A stretch of 64,000 nucleotides of DNA. It comes from Cymbidium sinense. Taxonomy: Eukaryota > Streptophyta > Magnoliopsida > Asparagales > Orchidaceae. Location: positions 62,001 to 126,000 of the forward strand of contig JAKCPB010000334.1 of assembly GCA_021442155.1 (NCBI GenBank), read 5' to 3'. This document shows, one piece after another, positions 61,817-64,000 of the stretch (its first letter is position 1; the number at the start of each line of letters is the position of its first letter). Both the position numbers and the translations under genes were made by a program. The notes under the pieces were generated by a model. That model saw only the letters and a list, made by a program, of their open reading frames with translations, did no database searches and was not told where the DNA came from.

Positions 61817-62898
61817 TAAATCATTCTTACTTCATTTTTAATTATCAAATGTGCTTACTGAAGTGTTCACCCCTTTTTGATATTATGAAGGAATCTCCTA
61901 TTATCCCTGTGTGGTTATCTCTTCCTAATATGCCCATTCATTTTGTTACACTTCATGTGCTTTTTTCTGTTGGGGCTCTTTTTGGTCGGCCTTTACAACT
62001 CGACCAAGCAACTGCTGAGGAATCTCGCCCTTCTATGGCTCAAATCCTAGTGGAATTAGACATATTTAAAAGATACCCTAAGGAAGTTTGGATTGGCTCT
62101 AAAAAATATGAGTATTCACAAAAGGTTGAATTGGAGAATCTTTCAGTTTTTTGTTATCATTATAAAATTCATGGTCATAATAACTTAGATTGCTTTATTC
62201 TCCATCCTCATTTAAAACATTGAAATCCTACCAAGGAAAATCTGGTTCCTAGTAAAAAGTTGATCCCCACATATGTTCAAAAATTATCCTTAGATCTTAA
62301 GAATGGTATGAAAGCTTCTATTGAGGTTGATTCCTTGAATATTGGGATTATCAATGTTGAACCTATTTTGGATCCTACGGTTGCTAGGGCTTCAACTGGT
62401 GTTCAGAATGGGACGGATGAACTACCTCTTACCTCTTCTTTAAAATTAAATATTTCTAATACAGAGAATAATAATTTTTCTAAGTTATTGGATGATGAAT
62501 CTGCTTCCTCTCCATTCTATCCCCGCTTATGCTTCCTTTGATCAACAAAAATGACAATTCCAATGAGGATTTAAACGATGTCAATCAAGTTGAAAATGTT
62601 CTTGATCTGAATTTAATTGTTTGTGTTTTAAATGGTTCTAAGTCATCACCATCTCTCATTTCTATTCTTGATATTCATGTTCATCCTACTTTTCAACTTA
62701 ATTTGGATTTGGTAGAGGTCAACTTCCTCTAAAAATGATTCTAAGGAAAAAGGAAATCATTTTCAAACTTATCACGCTAAAAAGAAAAAACGTGTTAAAA
62801 ATTACACTTCCAAACTATCCAAAAACACTAGATCTACTACTGTCTCTCACTCATCTATCAATAAACCTTTGCTTCCCCTTTTTTTCCATTATGTTTAA
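61817..62898 (+). pseudogene. LINE L7 ORF1: DUF4283 end, zinc knuckle, linker
   Basis: This is the RNA-binding protein of the element. Residues from 61885 read ESPIIPVWLSLPNMPIHF, then VGALFGRPLQLDQATAEESR, PSMAQILVELDIFKRYPKEVW and FCYHYKIHGHNNLDCF (near 62148-62195). The last is a CCHC-type knuckle in which the second Cys is Tyr. A stop follows at 62221. The linker continues in another frame (LPLTSSLKLNISN, NNNFSKLLDD near 62425-62500) to a Lys-rich tail FQTYHAKKKKRVKNYTSKL, HYV and stop TAA at 62896-62898. One stop and about two frameshifts separate these parts. Confidence 0.85.
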
Positions 62899-64000
62899 TT
62901 TTTTTGTTTGGAATGTTAGAGGGATTAGTACCCTCTCTATTTGTAGTCATATTAGAAATCTTTGTCGCATTCATAAAATTTCTTTACACATTATTTTGGA
63001 ACCTCTCATTCATTCTAATAAAATTTTCCATGTTGCTAGAATGATCGGCTTTAATCAATTTTACTCTAATGTTACTAATAAGATCTGGTGTTTTTAGAAT
63101 AATTTTGTTGAAGTTTTTATTATTGTTGATTTTCAGCAAGTTGTTAATGCTCTAATCTCCTATGGTGACTATTGTATTTTAGGCTCCTTTGTTTATGCTT
63201 CTTGCTATAGATCTAGTCGTAATCTCCTTTGGGATAATTTGAGGAACTTTTTTACTTTCATCAATAAACCTTGGTTTGTGGGGGGTGATTTCAACACTAT
63301 TGTATTTTCTTCTAAATGGAGTGGTGGTTGCTCTCCAATATTCATTCCATGGAAGAAGACTTTTCCAATATGATCTTTGATTGTACTTTGAATTATATTG
63401 GTATTAAGGACTCTAACTACACTTCACAAAACTCTAGTATTTGGCTAAGCTTGGACAAGATTTTTTTTAATGCTCATTAGATAACCCAATGGCCTACTAA
63501 TTTTGTTGATCACATAAGCATAACCTTGTCTGATCATGCTCCTCTTTGGGTTTCTACTAAAAATAATTATAATAGATTAAAAAACTCCTCTCCTTTTAGA
63601 TTTCAGAACATGTGGATTCAGCATATTGATTTCTTTGTTGTTGTAACCGAGAATTGGAAAGCCCCTTTGCATCCTAATAATTCAATTACAGGGATGAATA
63701 GACTATGGTTTAGACATAAAAGGCTTAAACAAAATTTGGGTTGGTGGAACAAGCATTTTTTTAAAATCCTTTTTGCTAATATTAAAGACATGGAAATTTT
63801 GGTTTATTACCTTTAAGTGTCTATTATGTCTAACCCTTCAAAGCTTACTGATTTGACTGAAGTGAATGATAAGCTTGCCAATTTCTAAAACATGGAAGAG
63901 ACTTACTAGAGCCAAAAAGTGGCTAGTAAACATTTTACGGATGGTGACAGAAATACTAGATATTTCCATGTTAACAAAATAAGAGCTTTCAATAATATTC
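62891..64000 (+). pseudogene. LINE L7 ORF2: endonuclease domain, 3' part outside the window
   Basis: The ATG at 62891 overlaps the ORF1 stop (ATGTTTAA). The APE-type endonuclease reads MFNFFVWNVRGISTLSICSH, then a stop where the sister copy has Trp (63098-63100, TAG), FVEVF, YGDYCILGSFVYASCYRSSR, WFVGGDFNTIVFSSKWSGG (63272-63330), a frame loss near 63340-63520, and SDHAPLWVSTKNNYNRLKN from 63529. The GDFN and SDHAPL motifs hold residues used in catalysis by this enzyme class. The link region before the reverse transcriptase reads MWIQHIDFFVVV, NWKAPLHPNNSITGMNRLWF, as in copy L4. It is damaged but still close to its ancestral state. Confidence 0.87.

Larger units (their letters stand above)
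61817..64000 (+). mobile_element. Plant L1-type LINE (copy L7), better preserved, runs off the window
   Basis: The element starts inside GRP copy G15 and carries ORF1 (from within the DUF4283 region) and ORF2 up to the end of the endonuclease. Open stretches reach about 120 codons, longer and less broken than in L4, so it is younger. Because the first part of DUF4283 is absent, it is probably 5'-truncated at 61817. Its reverse transcriptase, RNase H and 3' end lie beyond 64000. Confidence 0.88.

Noticed and set aside
1..64000. Active terminal telomere
   Set aside because: Heptamers are heavily degenerate and interrupted by LINEs, GRP fragments and A-rich blocks; no long perfect CCCTAAA run is present.
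1..64000. tRNA or rRNA genes
   Set aside because: I saw no tRNA A/B box pair with plausible arms and no rRNA core sequence on either strand while reading; a covariance-model scan was not possible.

Overview
The window is nuclear plant DNA with no intact protein-coding gene and no RNA gene that I can support. Three things point to an angiosperm. The background is built from degenerate copies of the Arabidopsis-type telomeric heptamer CCCTAAA. The retroelements are plant L1-type LINEs with a DUF4283/zinc-knuckle ORF1 and an ORF2 carrying endonuclease, reverse transcriptase, zf-RVT and RNase H domains. Fifteen inserts derive from a plant glycine-rich RNA-binding protein (GRP7/8-like) mRNA. I cannot name the species. 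Every CCCTAAA array reads C-rich on the + strand, so this is either a subtelomeric region of a chromosome's left arm or a very large interstitial telomere-like domain. The degeneracy excludes an active telomere end. Layout: 1-481 LINE 3' end; 482-11645 telomere-like arrays with GRP copies G1-G4 and two LINE 3' fragments (2287-2725, 7912-9006); 11646-21880 a non-telomeric block of about 10.2 kb, perhaps one large LTR-type insertion, carrying a 2.9 kb fold-back DNA transposon (17464-20374) with matching terminal inverted repeats and an 8-9 bp target duplication; 21881-22899 a GC-rich tract in which CCCTAAA heptamers have become CCCTGGG, CCCTAGG and CCCTGAG; about 22900-30686 a long decayed LINE; 30687-61816 telomere-like arrays with GRP copies G5-G15 and two LINE 3' fragments (44253-44810, 46909-48178); 61817-64000 a second, better preserved LINE that runs off the window. 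The telomere-like part is organised as an irregular higher-order repeat. One unit has a CCCTAAA-rich block, usually a GRP 3' fragment of about 0.45-0.5 kb, another CCCTAAA-rich block, an A-rich block of CCTAAA/CTAAA/TAAAA words (about 0.5-1.4 kb), and a conserved junction word of the form CCGGTTTACTTAATTT followed by an A-run. The next CCCTAAA block then starts. This resembles a composite satellite made of telomere repeat plus a retroposed mRNA fragment. The LINE copies whose 3' ends lie in the window all end at CCCTAAA-like sequence, in the same orientation. Nothing here forms a pathway. The parts are linked as a repeat ecosystem: telomere-like DNA as substrate, LINEs inserting into it, a retroposed host mRNA amplified with it, and local sequence homogenisation or hypermutation. 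The most interesting candidates are the LINE/telomere-repeat association, the telomere-GRP composite satellite, the shared junction used by both GRP and LINE fragments, and the A-to-G-shifted telomere tract. All assignments come from reading the sequence; no database search was run.
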